This document shows positions 28,631-36,382 of a stretch of DNA of 64,000 nt, one piece after another. The first letter of the stretch is position 1, and the number at the start of each line of letters is the position of its first letter. The translations under genes and the position numbers were made by a program. Under the pieces are notes generated by a model, which had not been told where the DNA came from, ran no database searches, and worked only from the letters and a program-made list of their open reading frames with translations. This stretch comes from Ornithinimicrobium flavum (GTDB lineage Bacteria; Actinomycetota; Actinomycetes; Actinomycetales; Dermatophilaceae): assembly GCF_004526345.1 (NCBI RefSeq), contig NZ_CP038213.1, positions 1,302,001 through 1,366,000 on the forward strand, in the 5' to 3' direction.

Positions 28631-29683
28631 GTGACCGTCCTCGCCGACCTCCGCTCGGACACCCTCACCCGGCCCACGCCGGCGATGCGGGCCGCGATCG
28701 TCGACGCCGCGGTGGGCGACGACGTCTACGCCGAGGACCCCACCGTCCAGGAGCTGGAGCGACGGGTCGCCGACCTGCTCGGCCACGAGGCGGCGCTGTT
28801 CATGCCGACCGGGTCGATGGCCAACCAGGTCGGGCTCCGGCTCCACGCCGGACCGGGCCAGGAGGTCATCACCGACTCGCTCGCGCACGTGCTGCGGGCC
28901 GAGCTCGGCGCGGCGGCCGCCTACTCCGGCATCACCACCCGCAGCTGGGTGGCCCCCCGCGGCCGGCTCGACGTGGGGGCCGCCCTGGCGATGATGGTCC
29001 CCGACGGGGGGCTCTACCAGGTGAGCACCGCCTGCGTCGTCGTCGAGAACACCCACAACTTCGGCGGGGGCACCGTCCAGCCCATCGCCGACCTGCGCCG
29101 GCTGCGGGAGGAGACGTCCCGGGCCGGTGTCGGGGTGCACCTCGACGGGGCACGGCTGTGGAACGCCTCCGTGGCCAGTGGCGTGGCGCTCGCCGACTAC
29201 GGTGCCTGCGCCGACACCGTCTCGGTCTGCCTGTCCAAGGGGCTGGGCGCCCCGGTCGGCTCCCTCCTGGCGGCCTCGGCCGAGCGGGTCCGGGAGGCGA
29301 GGGTGCTGCGCAAGCGCATGGGCGGGGGTATGCGGCAGGTCGGCCTCCTCGCCGCCGCCGGGCTGCACGCGCTCGAGCACCACGTCGACCGGCTCGCCGA
29401 GGACCACGCGCGCACCCGGCGGGTGGCACAGGCGGTGGGCACGGCATACCCCGCGGTGGTCGACCCCGAGCACGTCGAGACCAACATCCTCGTCCTCGAC
29501 GTCTCCGCAGCCGGCTGGGTCGCCGCAGACCTCGTGGCCGCCGCGGGGGAGCGGGGGGTGCTCGGCTACCCGACGGACGCCCGGCACGCCCGGTTCGTCT
29601 GGCACCTCGACGTCGACGACGAGATGACCGAGCACGCCGGGGCGGTCCTGCTCGACCTGCTCGCGCGGGGGCCGGGCGCCTGA
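28631..29683 (+). CDS. Threonine aldolase family protein (beta-eliminating lyase fold)
   Basis: PLP-dependent enzyme predicted to cleave threonine or allo-threonine to glycine and acetaldehyde. It has 350 aa. Typical features are DLRSDTLTRPTPAMR at the start, GDDVYAEDPTV, VENTHNFGGGTV, HLDGARLWNAS (Asp contacting the PLP ring) and the PLP lysine in VCLSKGLGAPVGS. GTG 28631 begins one nucleotide after the DAHP synthase stop, so co-translation is likely. The next gene starts 2 nt after its stop. Stereospecificity cannot be read from sequence. Confidence 0.9.
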   Translation: MTVLADLRSDTLTRPTPAMRAAIVDAAVGDDVYAEDPTVQELERRVADLLGHEAALFMPTGSMANQVGLRLHAGPGQEVITDSLAHVLRAELGAAAAYSGITTRSWVAPRGRLDVGAALAMMVPDGGLYQVSTACVVVENTHNFGGGTVQPIADLRRLREETSRAGVGVHLDGARLWNASVASGVALADYGACADTVSVCLSKGLGAPVGSLLAASAERVREARVLRKRMGGGMRQVGLLAAAGLHALEHHVDRLAEDHARTRRVAQAVGTAYPAVVDPEHVETNILVLDVSAAGWVAADLVAAAGERGVLGYPTDARHARFVWHLDVDDEMTEHAGAVLLDLLARGPGA

Positions 29684-29685
29684 GC

Positions 29686-30279
29686 GTGGACGACGCGGAC
29701 GCGCCCGGGGGGCACCCGCTGCCCCCGGGGCAGCGGGTGGTGGGCTCCTGGCAGCCCTCGCACTACGGACGGGTGCCGCGCATCGACCCCGAGCGCTGGA
29801 CCTTCAGCGTCGGGGGCGCCACCCGGGACGGCGGCCACATGGTCCTGGACCTCGAGGCGCTCGACCGCCTGCCGCGGGTGGAGGTCGACGGGGGCATGCA
29901 CTGCGTCGCCCGCACCTCCGTGGTCGGGCTCCGCTGGGGCGGCGTGCCGCTGCGCCGGGTCGTGGAGCTGATGCCACCCGAGGACGGGGCGCAGCACGTG
30001 CTCCTCGCCGCGGTGCGCGGGTATGCGGCCAGCGTGCACCTGGAGGACGTGCTGCACCCCGACGCCCTGCTGGCCACCCACGTGGACGGGGAGCCGCTGA
30101 CGCCGGAGCACGGGTGGCCCGCCCGGGTGGTGCTGCCGCACCTCTACGGTTTCAAGGGCCCCAAGTGGGTCGTCGAGATGACCTACCACCACCAGGAGCA
30201 GCAGGGGTGGTGGGAGTCACGGGGCTACCACCCCCGGGCGCGCGTGGACCGCGAGGAGCGGTGGGCCCACCAGGGCTGA
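29686..30279 (+). CDS. Molybdopterin-dependent oxidoreductase (sulfite-oxidase fold)
   Basis: Compact 197-aa protein made of only the molybdopterin-binding domain of the sulfite oxidase/MsrP superfamily. Recognisable are the Mo-ligating cysteine in GGMHCVARTSVVGLRWGGVP, GYAASVHLEDVLHPDALLA, and HLYGFKGPKWVVEMTY, which form the cofactor pocket. There is no Tat signal, heme domain or dimerisation domain, so it is probably cytoplasmic. GTG 29686 follows the previous stop by 2 nt; no Shine-Dalgarno is visible and translation may depend on coupling. Converges with the kinase gene, 4 nt apart. Substrate unknown. Confidence 0.85.
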   Translation: MDDADAPGGHPLPPGQRVVGSWQPSHYGRVPRIDPERWTFSVGGATRDGGHMVLDLEALDRLPRVEVDGGMHCVARTSVVGLRWGGVPLRRVVELMPPEDGAQHVLLAAVRGYAASVHLEDVLHPDALLATHVDGEPLTPEHGWPARVVLPHLYGFKGPKWVVEMTYHHQEQQGWWESRGYHPRARVDREERWAHQG

Positions 30280-30283
30280 GCGC

Positions 30284-32284
30284 TCAGACGACCGCCAGCA
30301 CGACCTCGGTCCCCCGCGGGACCTCCTCGCCCGGCTCGACGGACTGCTCGCGCACGGTGCCGAAGAAGCCTCCGCGGACGTCCTCACGGACGACCACCAG
30401 ACCCAGCTCGGTGAGCTCCCGCTCGGCCGCGGAGAACTGCCGCCCCACCACCTGGGGGACGACCACCAGCTCCGGGCCCTTCGAGAGCACGAGGGTCACC
30501 GAGGTGCCGCGCGGGACGGCGCCCGAGGTCGGCGACTGGCTCACGACGGACCCGTCGGGCACGGACCCGTCGTGCACCCGCTCGGTGGCGACGGTCACGG
30601 TGAGACCGACGCCGACGAGTGCCTCCGTCGCCTCCTGCTGGGTGCGCCCGGTGACGTCGGGCACGTCCACCGGTGCGGGGCCGGCGCTCACCACCACGTC
30701 GACCGGGGTGCGGGGAGGCACGGACGACCCGGGCTCGGGGGAGGACCGCAGGACCCGCCCCTCCGGCTCCACCTCGTCGTGCTCGCGCACCTGCTCGCCC
30801 AGCACGAGGTTGGCCGCCTCGAGCGCGGCGGATGCCGAGTCGAGGGTCAGCCCGGCGACCGGGGGCACGTCATACCGCTCCGGGCCCTGCGAGACGACCA
30901 GGCGGACGTCGGTGCCGTGCGGCAGGGACAGACCGGGCTCACGGTCCGCGGAGACGACCACGCCAGCCGGCACCTCCTCCGAGTAGGCCGGTTCAACGAC
31001 CGGGTCCAGGTCCTCCCCGTCCAGCGCCTGGCGGGCGTCGGTCTCGGTCAGGCCGACGACCACGGGCATGGGGGAGTGGACCGCGGGTCCCTCGGTGAGG
31101 TACCAGAAGGCGTAGCCGCCGCCGGCGAGCACGCCGAGGAGCAGGAGCCCCAGGACCCAGCTGCCCGCAGCGCTGCGCCGGCGGCGAGGGGGGCGCCGGG
31201 CCGCCCGGGGCGGTCGCACCTCCTCGCGCGAGGGTGCGGGCGGACGGCGGTTGCCGGTCGTGCGGGCGTAGTGGCCGTCCCCGCCGGGGCGTGCCACGGG
31301 GATGTGGCGCGTCGAGGACCCGGACCGCGAGCCCATGAGCTGGGTGAGGTCACCCGCCGGTCTGCCCCCGGGCCCGCCGGTGGGTCGGTGGTGGTCGGGG
31401 GCGGTCGGGGCGACGACGTCCAGGTCCTCGTCGTCCAACGTGCGCAGCAGGGTTCGCAGCTCCTGCAGGAGCGCACCGGCGTCGGGGTGGCGGTCACCGG
31501 GGTCGGTGGCGGTGGCCCGACGGACGAGCTCGGCGACCGGGTCCGGGACCGTCGGGGCCACGTCGCGCACGTCGGGGGCACCGCTGTGCACGTGGTCGTA
31601 GGCGACCCGGAGCGGGTCGCCGCCGGGGAAGGCCTTGCGGCCGGTGAGGAGCTCGAAGAGCAGCAGGCCCACGGCATACACGTCCGTCCGCGCGTCGGCA
31701 CTGCCGTCCTCGACCTGCTCGGGCGCCAGGTAGGCGGCCGTGCCCCACAGCATCTCCGAGGTGGCCTGCTGGCCGGCGGCCGTGATCGCCCGCGCCAGGC
31801 CGAAGTCGGCGACCTTGACGCCGCTCTGGTGCCCGTCGGCGAGCAGGACGTTCTCGGGCTTGACGTCGCGGTGCACGAGCCCGCGACGGTGGGCCTCGGC
31901 AAGGGCCTCGGCCACAGGGACGAGGAGCGAGAGGGCCTGGCGGGGGGAGGCGGGGGCGCGGTGGTCGATGACGTCCCGGAGCGTGGGGCCGTCCACGAGC
32001 TCCATCGCGAGGAAGACCGCGTCGCCGTCCTCACCCTGGTCGAAGACGTTGACGATGTGAGGGTGGGACAACCGGGCCGCGGCCCGTGCCTCCTGGACGA
32101 AGCGCCGCACGAAGGCGTCGTCGTGGGCGAGGTCGGCCCGCATCACCTTGAGGGCGACGGGTCGGTCCAGCCGCAGGTCCCGCGCGCGGTAGACCGTGGC
32201 CATGCCGCCCCGGGCGATCTCGGCCTCGACCCGGTAGCGACCGTCGAGGACGCGGTCGAGCACGGTGGGGGTCGGGGCGCTCAC
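30284..32284 (-). CDS. PASTA-domain Ser/Thr protein kinase (PknB/PknL type)
   Basis: Transmembrane kinase that senses peptidoglycan fragments and regulates growth and cell wall synthesis. It has 666 aa. The cytoplasmic kinase domain spans about 15-280 with glycine loop IARGGMATVY, K46 in VALKV, catalytic HRDVKPEN (D140) and DFG (D160). A Pro/Arg-rich juxtamembrane linker precedes one helix (about 374-396), then four extracellular PASTA repeats run to the end. GTG 32284 is supported by TAGACT 6 nt upstream. M. tuberculosis PknL occupies this position but lacks PASTA repeats, so here the locus kinase is PknB-like in architecture. The gene is followed by an Rv2175c homologue two genes away, a known PknL substrate in M. 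tuberculosis. Confidence 0.94.
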   Translation of the reverse strand: MSAPTPTVLDRVLDGRYRVEAEIARGGMATVYRARDLRLDRPVALKVMRADLAHDDAFVRRFVQEARAAARLSHPHIVNVFDQGEDGDAVFLAMELVDGPTLRDVIDHRAPASPRQALSLLVPVAEALAEAHRRGLVHRDVKPENVLLADGHQSGVKVADFGLARAITAAGQQATSEMLWGTAAYLAPEQVEDGSADARTDVYAVGLLLFELLTGRKAFPGGDPLRVAYDHVHSGAPDVRDVAPTVPDPVAELVRRATATDPGDRHPDAGALLQELRTLLRTLDDEDLDVVAPTAPDHHRPTGGPGGRPAGDLTQLMGSRSGSSTRHIPVARPGGDGHYARTTGNRRPPAPSREEVRPPRAARRPPRRRRSAAGSWVLGLLLLGVLAGGGYAFWYLTEGPAVHSPMPVVVGLTETDARQALDGEDLDPVVEPAYSEEVPAGVVVSADREPGLSLPHGTDVRLVVSQGPERYDVPPVAGLTLDSASAALEAANLVLGEQVREHDEVEPEGRVLRSSPEPGSSVPPRTPVDVVVSAGPAPVDVPDVTGRTQQEATEALVGVGLTVTVATERVHDGSVPDGSVVSQSPTSGAVPRGTSVTLVLSKGPELVVVPQVVGRQFSAAERELTELGLVVVREDVRGGFFGTVREQSVEPGEEVPRGTEVVLAVV

Positions 32285-32296
32285 GCACCGAGTCTA
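32285..32296 (-). promoter_or_regulatory. Putative -10 of kinase gene
   Basis: Minus-strand TAGACT (32296-32291), 6 nt before GTG 32284. Confidence 0.5.
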
Positions 32297-32333
32297 CGAA
32301 CCGGGACGCCCCGACCGTGGGACGTCCGGGGGC

Positions 32334-33584
32334 TCAGAGGGTCCGCATGAGGTGGCGGATGTTGCGCACGTACCGCTGGGTGTCCTCGAACATCCCGTGC
32401 TGCCGCACGCTGGCCAGGCCCTGGTAGTACCCGCCGATCGCGTCGTCACCGGACGAGGCGGAGCGCTGCAGGGCACGCATGATGACCACGCCCGCGGTGA
32501 CGTTGTCCTGGGGGTCGAGCAGGTTGAGCTCGCGACCGATGAGGGCGGAGGCCCACTCGCCCGAGCTGGGGATGACCTGCATCGCGCCGATGGCGTTGGC
32601 CGGCGAGACCGCCCGGTGGTTCCACCCCGACTCCTGGTAGGACAGGGCCACCATGAGTGTGTGGTCCACCCCGTGCCGCTTGGCGGTGTCGACGATCATC
32701 GCCCGCATCTGCTCCCGGCCGGGGACGTCGATCGAGGCGAGGTACTCCCGGTTCGCCTTCGCCGAACGGGCGATCCCGCTGCTGTAGCGGTAGTGGAGGA
32801 AGGTGTCGTCGACGTCCTCGCCCTCGTGCAGGTCCCCGATCGTGGTCTCGTCGTAGGGCCGGGACAGCGGAGTGGTGGAGCGTGACGGCGAGCCCGCGGC
32901 GGAGCCTCCGGACGCGCCGGACCCCGGGAGCCGCAGCTTCTGGCCGGGGTGGATGAAGGACGAGGAGGAGATGCCGCTGGCCTTCGTCAGCGCGCCCACG
33001 GTCACCCCGTGGCGGGCGGCGATGCCCGTCAGGGTGTCGCCGGCGCGGACGGTGTACGTACCGCCGGAGGTCGCGCCGGAGCCGGAGGAGGGACGGGACG
33101 GCGCGGTGGGGGAGGGTGAGGACGGCGTGCGCGACCCCGGCAGGCGCAGCACCTGCCCGGGGTAGATGAGCCGGCTGTCGGAGATGGTGTTGGTCTCGAC
33201 GAGCGCAGTGACGGTGACGCCGTGCCGGAGGGCGAGGTGCGAGAGCGTGTCACCGGGCCGGACCGTCACCGAGCCGCCGGAGCCCGAGGAGGAGGAGCCG
33301 GAGGACCGCGAGGGGGCGGGGGCGGGCACCGCCGTCGCGGTGCCGGAACCGCCCGGTATGCGCAGCACGGTCCCGGGCAGGACCCAGCGGCCCCCGTCGG
33401 CCAGGGAGTTGGCCCGGACGACCGCCTCGACGCTCACGCCGTGGCGCGCGGCGATGTCGTAGACGGTGTCCCCCTCCTTGACCGTGTGCGACCGGTCGCG
33501 GGCCATGAGGTGGATGCCCGTGGGCGCGACGTAGGCCATCGTGGGCAGGTCGGTCGGGGGCAGGGCGGCGAAGAGAGGGCTCAA
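32334..33584 (-). CDS. LysM-repeat lytic transglycosylase
   Basis: Cell-wall hydrolase predicted to bind peptidoglycan by three LysM repeats (about residues 31-77, 107-152 and 176-220, each starting HTVKEGDT/VTVRPGDT/YTVRAGDT) joined by Ser/Pro/Gly linkers, and to cleave it with a C-terminal SLT/GH23 domain: MVALSYQESGWNHRAVSP with the catalytic Glu, then AIGAMQVIPSSG. TTG 33584 is chosen because GGAGG lies 5-6 nt upstream; the longer frame to 33710 has no such site. A normal N-terminal signal peptide is not visible (MSPLFAALPPTDLPTMAYVAPTG), so the export route is unclear. It lies 49 bp upstream of the PASTA kinase on the same strand, a sensible cell-wall partnership. Confidence 0.88.
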   Translation of the reverse strand: MSPLFAALPPTDLPTMAYVAPTGIHLMARDRSHTVKEGDTVYDIAARHGVSVEAVVRANSLADGGRWVLPGTVLRIPGGSGTATAVPAPAPSRSSGSSSSGSGGSVTVRPGDTLSHLALRHGVTVTALVETNTISDSRLIYPGQVLRLPGSRTPSSPSPTAPSRPSSGSGATSGGTYTVRAGDTLTGIAARHGVTVGALTKASGISSSSFIHPGQKLRLPGSGASGGSAAGSPSRSTTPLSRPYDETTIGDLHEGEDVDDTFLHYRYSSGIARSAKANREYLASIDVPGREQMRAMIVDTAKRHGVDHTLMVALSYQESGWNHRAVSPANAIGAMQVIPSSGEWASALIGRELNLLDPQDNVTAGVVIMRALQRSASSGDDAIGGYYQGLASVRQHGMFEDTQRYVRNIRHLMRTL

Positions 33585-33747
33585 AAGGTCCTCCGGTGAG
33601 GGACGGGACGGGCGGGACGGCGGGTGCCCACGCGGCGCTCGTTGCAGGGGATGAGCGAGTGACGCGTGAAACTGAGGGGACAGTACCGCCTCCCCGGCCG
33701 AACGCGCCACCTTTCGGCGTGTCGTTTCATGTGATTGACTAGAAGAT

Positions 33748-34104
33748 GTGGTAAATGACGCCGATGTAATTCACGAGTGGCTCACGGTTCCCGACATCGT
33801 CGAGCGGACCGGAGCGCCGCTCCAGCAGGTCAAGCGCTGGTTCCAGGAGCGCGAGCTGGTGGGGGTGCGCAGGGGCGAGAACCGGGCCCTGGCGGTGCCG
33901 TCGAGCTTCCTCGACCCCGAGGGTCCGTTGCCGGCGCTCCGGGGCACGATCACGGTGCTGGGGGATGGCGGGCTCAGCGACGAGGAGATCGTCGACTGGC
34001 TGCTCGCCGAGGATCCGTCCCTCCCGGGGGGCAGCGCGATCGCCTCGTTGCGGTCGGGGTCGAAGACCGAGGTCCGACGCCGGGCGCAGGAGCACGCCTT
34101 CTAG
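33748..34104 (+). CDS. Rv2175c-family DNA-binding protein
   Basis: A 118-aa winged-helix protein matching M. tuberculosis Rv2175c, a nucleoid-type DNA-binding protein and substrate of PknL. The HTH lies at about 9-45 (WLTVPDIVERTGAPLQQVKR), followed by GVRRGENRALAVPSSFLD and a C-terminal helical domain (LSDEEIVDWLLAEDPSLPGG). GTG 33748 is the first plausible start; the upstream sequence is unusually AT-rich and contains TTGACT and TAGAAGAT, which may hold its promoter. Being 163 bp from the divergent transglycosylase and close to the kinase suggests it is under kinase control; that link is inference from the mycobacterial pair. Confidence 0.85.
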   Translation: MVNDADVIHEWLTVPDIVERTGAPLQQVKRWFQERELVGVRRGENRALAVPSSFLDPEGPLPALRGTITVLGDGGLSDEEIVDWLLAEDPSLPGGSAIASLRSGSKTEVRRRAQEHAF

Positions 34105-34130
34105 GAGACCCCGTGGGGGACGGCTCCGGC

Positions 34131-35222
34131 TCAGGTGAGCCGGTCGGTGCAGATCGCGACGAGGTCGACCAGCGCGGCCCGGCCCTCGTCGGTGAGGTCC
34201 TCCACCCGCTCCAGTGCGCCGAGGGCTCCTCGCGCCGCGGTGGAGATCATCTCCTCGGTGCGGGCGACGGCGCTGGAGCGGACCAGCACCCCGCGGCACT
34301 CGGCGACGGTCGCGTCGTCGAGGTCGGGATCGCCGAGGCTGGCCGCGATGAGCTCGGCCCCGGCGGGGTCGGCGTGCTCGAGGACGTGGGCGATGAGCAC
34401 GGTGTGCTTGCCCTCGCGCAGGTCGTCCCCGGCCGGCTTGCCCGTCTGCCCGGGGTCGCCGAAGACCCCCAGGACGTCGTCGCGCAGCTGGAAGGCCTCA
34501 CCCAGGTGGTCGCCGAAGGTCGCCAGCGCCTCGATGTCGCCGCCCCGGCCCCCGGCCGCCAGCGCCCCGATGAGCAGCGGCTGCTGCACGGAGTAGCGGG
34601 CGCTCTTGTAGCGGATCACGGTGCGGCACTGGGCGATCCGCTCCTCGTAGGTCAGGCCGCCCCAGCCGCGGGCGCCCTCCAGGACGTCGAGGAACTGCCC
34701 GCCCATGAGCTGGGTGCGCATCCGGTCGAACTCCGGGCGGGCGCGCTCCAGCGCCGCGGTCGGTAGGCCGCTGGTGGCGAACAGCTGGTCGGTCCAGCCC
34801 AGGCACAGGTTGCCGGCGAGGATCGCCCCGGCGTGGCCGAAACCCTCCGGGTCCCCGCTCCACCCCTGGTCGCGGTGCCAGGACGAGAAGGCCCGGTGGG
34901 CGGTAGCCCGGCCGCGGCGCAGGTCGCTGTTGTCCATGACGTCGTCGTGCAGGAGGGCTGCCGCCTGGAAGATCTCCATCGAGCTGGCCGCCCGTACGGC
35001 GGCGTCGTCGTCGGGGCCGCCGAGGGCCCGCCAGCCCCAGTAGAGGAAGGCTGCGCGCAGCCGCTTGCCGCCGGCGAGGAGGTCGGCCACGGCGTCCACG
35101 AGGGGGAGCACCGGCGCACCCAGGTCCGCCAGCACCTCCCGCTGGGAGGTGAGGTGGTCGTCGAGCGCCCGTTGCACACGGGGTCGCAGGTCGACGCCGT
35201 CCAGCGGGTGGGCGTGCGTCAC
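34131..35222 (-). CDS. Polyprenyl diphosphate synthase (IdsA/GGPP synthase family)
   Basis: Trans-prenyltransferase that elongates isopentenyl diphosphate chains, for menaquinone, carotenoid or carrier-lipid supply. It has 363 aa. The first aspartate-rich motif is LLHDDVMDNSDLRRG (about 85-100), the second appears as LRDDVLGVFGDPG, and GGKRLRAAFLYWG holds the IPP-binding Lys/Arg. GTG 35222 is supported by GAGGAGA 6 nt upstream. In M. tuberculosis idsA2 (Rv2173) lies at this place next to Rv2175c. Product chain length cannot be inferred safely, though the small residues before the first DDxxD suit C20 or longer. It converges with the Rv2175c homologue. Confidence 0.92.
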   Translation of the reverse strand: MTHAHPLDGVDLRPRVQRALDDHLTSQREVLADLGAPVLPLVDAVADLLAGGKRLRAAFLYWGWRALGGPDDDAAVRAASSMEIFQAAALLHDDVMDNSDLRRGRATAHRAFSSWHRDQGWSGDPEGFGHAGAILAGNLCLGWTDQLFATSGLPTAALERARPEFDRMRTQLMGGQFLDVLEGARGWGGLTYEERIAQCRTVIRYKSARYSVQQPLLIGALAAGGRGGDIEALATFGDHLGEAFQLRDDVLGVFGDPGQTGKPAGDDLREGKHTVLIAHVLEHADPAGAELIAASLGDPDLDDATVAECRGVLVRSSAVARTEEMISTAARGALGALERVEDLTDEGRAALVDLVAICTDRLT

Positions 35223-35280
35223 GTCTTCTCCTCTGCTCGGGACCGTCGCCCCTGAGCCTAACCGGCCCGCGGTGCCCTCC

Positions 35281-35333
35281 GGCCCGGGCCATCCCCTCCC
35301 TGGCCCGGGCCATCCCCTCCCTGGCCCGGGCCT
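35281..35333. repeat. 21-bp tandem repeat, about 2.5 copies
   Basis: Unit TGGCCCGGGCCATCCCCTCCC is repeated head to tail upstream of the polyprenyl synthase gene; the core GGCCCGGGCC is itself palindromic. No gene is present. Confidence 0.7.
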
Positions 35334-35397
35334 GGACCCATCCTCGGGGGTCCGGCCACGAGGGCGTCCGGGTTGTCCACAGGCCTGTCGGTGGGGG

Positions 35398-35428
35398 TTG
35401 ACAGGATCCGGCCATGGCGTCGTACATT
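35398..35428 (+). promoter_or_regulatory. Candidate sigma-70-type promoter of the SOS operon
   Basis: TTGACA at 35398-35403 and TACATT at 35423-35428 (19-nt spacer) place the transcription start close to the LexA box just downstream. Confidence 0.5.
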
Positions 35429-35440
35429 TGTCTCATAGGA

Positions 35441-35456
35441 TCGAACGCATGTTCGA
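35441..35456. promoter_or_regulatory. LexA (SOS) box
   Basis: TCGAACGCATGTTCGA is a perfect 16-bp palindrome with the CGAAC-N4-GTTCG core of actinobacterial LexA operators. It lies between the candidate promoter and the start codon of the DUF6504 gene, so LexA binding would block the whole downstream polymerase operon. Confidence 0.9.
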
Positions 35457-35473
35457 TCACGAAGGAGGGTGAG

Positions 35474-35827
35474 ATGCGGCACTACCGGGAGATGATCGAG
35501 GTGCGGGTGGGGTCGGCGCAGGAGCACGGGGTGCAGCTGGTCGGGGCGCTGCCGGCGGTGGGGGCGGGCCGCGACCCGGTCCAGGTGCCCACCCTGTTCC
35601 TCTGGCGTGGACGGGTCCACCAGGTGCGGGCGGTGCTGTCCCAGTGGACGCAGCGGGTGCCGTGGTGGCGGGCGGTGGGGGAGGGCCTGCAGTCCCGCCG
35701 GGGGGAGGGTGACCTCCTCGAGCAACGGGTGTGGCGGGTGGAGGCCGGTGCCGGACGGGCCGGGGGTCTGGGGGTCTACGACCTGGTGGAGGACGAGCAG
35801 TGGTGGCTCGAGCGGGTCGCGGACTAG
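35474..35827 (+). CDS. DUF6504 family protein, first gene of SOS polymerase operon
   Basis: A 117-aa protein, small and basic-aromatic (LFLWRGRVHQVRAVL, WTQRVPWWRAVG, DLVEDEQWWLERV), with no signal peptide. I assign DUF6504 from context and general resemblance; the biochemical role is unknown. ATG 35474 has an ideal AAGGAGG 5-6 nt upstream; an upstream in-frame ATG at 35414 would lie before the LexA box and is rejected. It is followed by the HEPN gene (85 bp apart), the dnaE2-like gene and a Y-family polymerase gene, and it is directly behind the LexA box, so a part in damage-tolerant DNA synthesis is likely by association. Confidence 0.8.
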   Translation: MRHYREMIEVRVGSAQEHGVQLVGALPAVGAGRDPVQVPTLFLWRGRVHQVRAVLSQWTQRVPWWRAVGEGLQSRRGEGDLLEQRVWRVEAGAGRAGGLGVYDLVEDEQWWLERVAD

Positions 35828-35854
35828 AGGTGGCCCGCCCCACGCGACCACTGG

Positions 35855-35904
35855 CAGCAGCACGAGACCGGACAGCAGCACGAGACCGGACAGCAGCACG
35901 AGGA
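35855..35904. repeat. 18-bp tandem repeat, 2.8 copies
   Basis: CAGCAGCACGAGACCGGA at 35855-35872 and 35873-35890, with a partial third copy to 35904 that runs into the Shine-Dalgarno of the HEPN gene. Confidence 0.8.
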
Positions 35905-35912
35905 GGACTGGC

Positions 35913-36380
35913 ATGACCATCCAGACGACGGCACGACCCGACCCCACCCGCACGGCGCCCGGCCCGGGGGTGGCTGCAGGCACGGTGCTGGACCTGCTCG
36001 AGCGGGCCCGGAGCGGGTTGCTGGCGGCCTGCCACAGCGAGAGCGCCGGTGAGCGCTACACCCAGGCCCACCTGGCGGCCCTGCGCGCGGGGGCGGCGCT
36101 ACTCGCGGCCCGCACCGTGCCGAGCCGCCGGGCCCGGCCGCGCAGCGTCTGGGAGATGCTGCCCACCGTGGCGCCCGAGCTGTCCGAGTGGGCGGTCTAC
36201 TTCGCCGACTCCGGGCGGCGCCGGCTGGCCCTGGAGCGGGGCACGACCCAGGTCAGCACCCGGGACGCCGACGACCTGGTCCGCTCCGGGGAGCACTTCC
36301 TGGAGCTGGTGCGCTCCGCGCTCCACCTGCCCTGCGAGACGCCGCTGAGCATCGAGCTGGCGCCCCTGGGGCGGGGGTGA
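35913..36380 (+). CDS. SAV_6107-family HEPN domain protein
   Basis: A 155-aa, mostly alpha-helical protein of the SAV_6107 HEPN group that commonly precedes dnaE2-like genes in actinobacteria. Helices include GTVLDLLERARSGLLAACHS, YTQAHLAALRAGAALLAART and a C-terminal SGEHFLELVRSALHLP. No RX4-6H ribonuclease motif of toxin-type HEPN proteins is seen (only Arg-x3-His), so a structural or regulatory role is more likely than a nuclease. ATG 35913 is preceded by AGGAGG. The stop overlaps a GTG codon of the polymerase gene (36377-36380), consistent with coupled translation. Confidence 0.8.
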   Translation: MTIQTTARPDPTRTAPGPGVAAGTVLDLLERARSGLLAACHSESAGERYTQAHLAALRAGAALLAARTVPSRRARPRSVWEMLPTVAPELSEWAVYFADSGRRRLALERGTTQVSTRDADDLVRSGEHFLELVRSALHLPCETPLSIELAPLGRG

Positions 36381-36382
36381 TC

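Noticed and set aside
33585..33747. c-di-AMP (ydaO-type) riboswitch before the LysM transglycosylase
   Set aside because: Such switches often precede actinobacterial wall hydrolases, but I could not see the conserved core; only a small hairpin is present.
35855..35904. Tandem repeat considered as a CRISPR array or coding repeat
   Set aside because: Units are 18 bp with no spacers and no cas genes nearby; the peptide it would encode lies upstream of the proper AGGAGG start of the HEPN gene.
35913..36380. HEPN gene considered as a toxin of a toxin-antitoxin or defence system
   Set aside because: No RX4-6H motif and no partner MNT/antitoxin gene; the context is an SOS polymerase operon.
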